Below are positions 60,748-64,000 of a stretch of 64,000 nucleotides of DNA, piece after piece. The stretch is from Vigna angularis (lineage: Eukaryota; Streptophyta; Magnoliopsida; Fabales; Fabaceae). Within the stretch, counting starts at the first letter, position 1; each line of letters starts with the position of its first letter. The stretch is taken from positions 36,549,029 to 36,613,028 of the forward strand of contig NC_068972.1 of NCBI RefSeq assembly GCF_016808095.1, in the 5' to 3' direction. The position numbers were made by a program, and so were the translations under genes. Under the pieces are notes generated by a model that saw only the letters and a program-made list of their open reading frames with translations, searched no databases and was not told where the DNA came from.

Positions 60748-61330
60748 ACGTCTAAATGGAGTTAAAAAGTAACTTTTTAGATCTCAAAAATGAGTATATA
60801 GAATTCGGTTCCCCCACATCGGACGTCTATATGGCTGTAGAAGTCGGATTGGCAGGATCAGACGTCTAAATGAAATTAAAAAGTAACTTTTTAGATTTCA
60901 AAAATGAGTATATAGAAGTCAGTTCCCCCACATCGGACGTTTATATGGCTGTAGAAGTCGGATTGAGGGGATCGGACGTCTAAATGAAGTTAAAGAGTAA
61001 CTTTTTATATTTCAAAAATGAGTATATAGAAGTCGGTTCCCCCCATATCGGACGTCTATATGGCTGTAGAAGTCAGATTGGCGGGATTGGTCGTCTAAAT
61101 GGAGTTAAAAAATGACTTTTTAGATTTCAAAAATGAGTATATAAAAGTCGGCTCCCCCCACATCGGACGTCTATATGGCTCTAGAAGTTGGATTGGCGGG
61201 ATCTGACGTCTAAATGGAGTCAAAAAGTGACTTTTTAGATTTAGAAAATGAGTATATAGAAGTTTGTTCTCCCACATCAGACGTCTATATGGCTTTAGAT
61301 GTTTGTTCCCTCCAGAACAGACGTCTATAT
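60745..61330 (+). repeat. 114-bp subterminal tandem repeats of the inner CACTA element
   Basis: Units begin at about 60745, 60859, 60973, 61088 and 61203. Each holds gacgtctaaatggagtta, a small hairpin aaaaagtaacttttta, aaaatgagtatatagaagtc, and tcggacgtctatatggct. Subterminal repeats are where the transposase of CACTA elements binds, so the palindromic GACGTC core is the likely binding word. A partial unit also remains at 58650-58684. Confidence 0.9.
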
Positions 61331-61432
61331 GGTTGTTTTATTTACGGAAAATGCCACCGGTCATTTTTTACGTTGGATATTTGACGGTCGGATGTTTAAA
61401 GGGTGACGTTAAAGACCTTTTCTGAACTAGTG

Positions 61433-62515
61433 CAAGTAGATGTGTTGAGAAAGTATTTAACTTATTCTTAAGAAACTTGGACAAAAAACCAAAGATATCA
61501 TTCCAGACTTAGATAAGAATCCATATTTCCATGTTAGATTATATACAAAAATACCCAAAAGACTACATGCATGCAAGAGAATATTGAAAGATAAAAGAAA
61601 ATATAAAGTAAAGGAAAAACCTACTAAAATCAAAATTCTAATCGGTAGAATTTGATTATTATCAGCATGTTAATAGCTACATGGTGAAAAAGATAATAAA
61701 AACTTAGGTATCACATAAAGAAGACAAAGTAAATTACGAGGTTTAGAATTTTAAATAGATAGTTAATAAATTTTGGAAATACAATTTTCATTCATCATCT
61801 ATTTTTAAATCTCTGTTATCTGATAATCCTAAATGTATTCATTACAACTTAAGAAAATAGTGATCGATATGTATTGATATGTTGTGATTTTATTCACATG
61901 CACTATGCAGTCACCAATAGCAAATTAGTAACAAGTTTGAGCATGATAGTGTCAATAACGTGATTCGTAGCTGGCATACTCTTTATATTCATCATGACAC
62001 TAATTACAAATAAGAAATTTGAGAAAATGTGAATTTAGACATCCTATTTTAAAAGCAATACACCTCCTCACCTACTTGATTATATTAGAATCTTGTCCTT
62101 AATGTTGTATAGTTTTTACTCGTCTTTAATTTAATCACCACATCCATGCTCAAATGTTTTGAAATTAATTCCTTCTACTAATATACTCCATATAAGATAT
62201 TTCACATTGATTGAAGCACCAAATTGAAAAAGGTGCACATAATTTGGTGAAATTGGCCTTTTCAGTAAAGAAGTAATATATAGACAAAAGAAATTTCTAC
62301 CAGGTTAGCTAGATGAAAGTGTTATGACAGAAAATGACAAAGGGAACTATTTCAACAATTTTTTAAGTGTGAAGACTGATTTAGAAAGCAAAAAAAAAAT
62401 GTTAAGGATCTAAAACTTTAATTTAACCTTTATGTCTTTAATTATCTAAACATGAAAAACTAATTTGAACTAGAAGCATAAAGTAACAAATGTCACAACC
62501 AATAAAAATTTGAGC
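61433..62515. other. Right interior of the outer CACTA-like element
   Basis: AT-rich without coding frame or recognisable captured exon. Confidence 0.45.
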
Positions 62516-62831
62516 TATCACTACATTTCTAGAGGCGGTTTTGGAGGAAACCTCTGGAAATAGGGGCGGTTAAAAGAAACTACAGTTATTTTCGACAGTT
62601 TTCGTAAAATTCCAGCTATTTTCAGCGGTTTTCAAAAACCCTTCGAAATAGCGGCAGTTTTACCAGAACTACAAGAAATTGTTGCAGTTTCATACAAAAC
62701 CGCCGATAATGTTTAACGACGCTGCTTTTCCCCGAGACTTTTGTAACAGCGGGAAACAAATTTTTCAGGGTTAAAATCGTCAGTAATGTTAAAAATAACT
62801 CCTGGAAAAATTATAATTTTTTGTAGTGTGA

Positions 62832-64000
62832 CAAGTCCTAACATAATTACTTTCCTCTTTCGAGGTTCGATAAAAATCTAAATGAGAGAATACCTACTCT
62901 TACCTAATTACCATCAATCGCTTTCGAAAATTTTTGAATTTAGATTCAGATTTGGTATTGAATTTGAGTGCGTCTAGGTTATCTGAATATGAATTCATAT
63001 GTGTCTATTTTACAAATAGAATGAATGGTAGAAAAAGCTCAAAAGATAGCGTATAACAAATGGATAATGCGAGATGAGAAAGCATAGAAAGAAAACAAAT
63101 TGATATTATAGAAAAACATCGCCCATTCAATATTTTTTAAGTAAAGAAGAACACTTTGTAATATTTTCAATTGTCATTTCCCAAAAGTATATGTTGTCTA
63201 AGGTTAGCTAAATATTATCAAATACTTCCCAACACTTTGATAATGTCGGGATAAAAGTAGACCCTTTTGCAATCAAGTAAACCAATTTAAGGCAGACATT
63301 TTAATACACATATAATCATCATACAACGTAACAATTTAATATTCTCACATACACAAGTAAGTTAGAATTCAAAAGTTAATACAAAAATATAAATATATAT
63401 ATATATATATATATAATAAATAAAACCCAAAGGATATATATACCTTGAGAAAAAAATATAAATTTTGTACTTATTATATAGAAAGATATCAAATAAAATG
63501 ATATATTAATTAGTTTTTCAAATTAAATATTTAGAAAGATTGTTCAAATAAATCAACTAAATCAATTGGATGTACATACGTTGAGAATTTGGTTTCCGCA
63601 GAGTGGACTTCGTGAATTGTGTTATCATTTTCTCCTTTCATCTTTTGCTTTTCAATTTTTTCAAAAAGTAAATAGAAAAAATCGTATCTCTTAGTTTTAG
63701 AGAATAAATCTCAGTGTGAACAATAAAAAGATCTAGCAGTTTGAACATTAAGGTGGAAATATACTTATCTGAACAAATTATTTTTAAAATGAGTTTTTTT
63801 TTTTCGAAAAAAAATCGTATTGGTTAAAACATATATAAAATAAAAATTAAATACGTTTTTAACTTTTAAACTTAAAAATAAAATTAATATTTATCTATGT
63901 ACTAAATTATAATAATGCATTTTTGTCTTAAATTTTAAAATAAATAAGTATAACCTTTTAATTTAATGATATTAATTTTTTTTTACATGTTAAACAATAT
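62832..64000. other. AT-rich spacer to the window end
   Basis: It includes a short (TA)n run near 63391-63413. No gene, RNA gene or transposon terminus was recognised. Confidence 0.5.

Larger units (their letters stand above)
56681..61435. mobile_element. Inner non-autonomous CACTA element (56684-61432), TSD CAA
   Basis: The left end CACTAGTGTAGAAAGGGCTT and the reverse complement of the right end CACTAGTTCAGAAAAGGTCT are typical plant CACTA termini. They are flanked by CAA on both sides (56681-56683 and 61433-61435). The subterminal regions are filled with GACGTCTATAT words in both directions on the left (56750-56880) and with about five 114-bp units on the right. Two LTR insertions account for roughly 3.4 kb; without them the element is about 1.33 kb. 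It has no transposase, and the 72-codon frame at 56903-57121 has no known domain. It lies inside the outer CACTA-like element. Confidence 0.88.
54876..62831. mobile_element. Outer CACTA-like element carrying gene fragments (54879-62828)
   Basis: The left end CACTACAAAAATAATACATT at 54879 and the reverse complement of the right end CACTACAAAAAATTATAATT at 62828 form CACTA-type inverted termini. They are flanked by the 3-bp duplication TGA (54876-54878 and 62829-62831). Subterminal regions carry the usual GC-rich inverted words (ccggggattttagaaacccc, aaaaccgcggtt on the left; aggggcggtt, agcggttttcaaaaaccc, aaaccgccg on the right). After removing the nested element at 56684-61432 it would be about 3.2 kb. 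It has no transposase, but holds exon pieces of at least one host gene. A second cactac word at 62519 could instead mark a 310-bp element, but that one lacks a matching duplication. Confidence 0.65.

Noticed and set aside
62519..62828. A 310-bp mini-CACTA with its left end at the cactacatttct word
   Set aside because: Its flanks do not match (TAT against TGA), while the more distant left end at 54879 gives a matching TGA duplication. Kept only as an alternative.
1..64000. CRISPR arrays, rRNA, tRNA genes and bacterial-type operons
   Set aside because: Direct repeats here are minisatellites, LTRs or transposon repeats. No tRNA-like A/B boxes or rRNA words were recognised, and the gene structure is that of a plant nucleus.

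Overview
The window is nuclear DNA of a flowering plant. It has GT-AG spliced genes, long AT-rich spacers, (TA)n and (TAA)n microsatellites, and every major class of plant transposable element. The LINE fragment, the bHLH fragment and the repeat families look most like those of legumes (Phaseoleae such as Vigna, Phaseolus or Glycine); that is an inference from remembered family resemblance, not from a search.

Only three intact host genes can be supported. On the plus strand (4882-8564) there is a four-exon Elongin-B-like ubiquitin-fold protein of 103 aa, whose start codon forms the last three bases of its first exon and whose third intron holds a decayed LINE. On the minus strand there are two paralogous three-exon short-chain dehydrogenase/reductases (24474-27736 and 39279-42255). 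They have identical exon phases, the same second- and third-exon lengths, and complete Asn-Ser-Tyr-Lys catalytic sets. About 11.5 kb of repeats separates the pair.

The rest is mobile DNA and its debris. From left to right: a 22-bp minisatellite and a probable Ty3/gypsy 3' end (60-2039); a decayed Ty1/copia element with both LTRs (9634-14927); a long-TIR element sitting inside a (TA)n tract (16873-18497), followed by a 1.35-kb TA array and a second TIR element (19856-20853); six copies, in both orientations, of one large non-coding LTR-like family (TGTRAGAAC...GGAATGTTACA) between 21.1 and 48.6 kb, one of them carrying a MULE with a perfect 9-bp target duplication (30050-31402); three arrays of a degenerate TTTTATAAT repeat; and a chimeric CACTA-type pseudogene (52472-53365) interrupted by an antisense copia fragment.

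The most structured locus is 54879-62828. An outer CACTA-like element (TSD TGA) carries exon fragments of a bHLH transcription factor, and possibly a piece of an inositol-monophosphatase gene. Inside it lies a second, non-autonomous CACTA element (56684-61432, TSD CAA). That element was itself hit twice by one LTR-retrotransposon family: a solo LTR with TSD CCCGT, and a copy with a single LTR but an apparently intact TSD ATCGG. Insertion order can be read directly from the target duplications.

A recurrent, unexplained theme is a block of short GC-rich microhairpins (words such as TTCGCACA...TGTGCGAA or GCGCTCAGCGG). It sits at an equivalent internal position in several copies of two otherwise different LTR families, and its sequence differs from copy to copy while the hairpin theme is kept.
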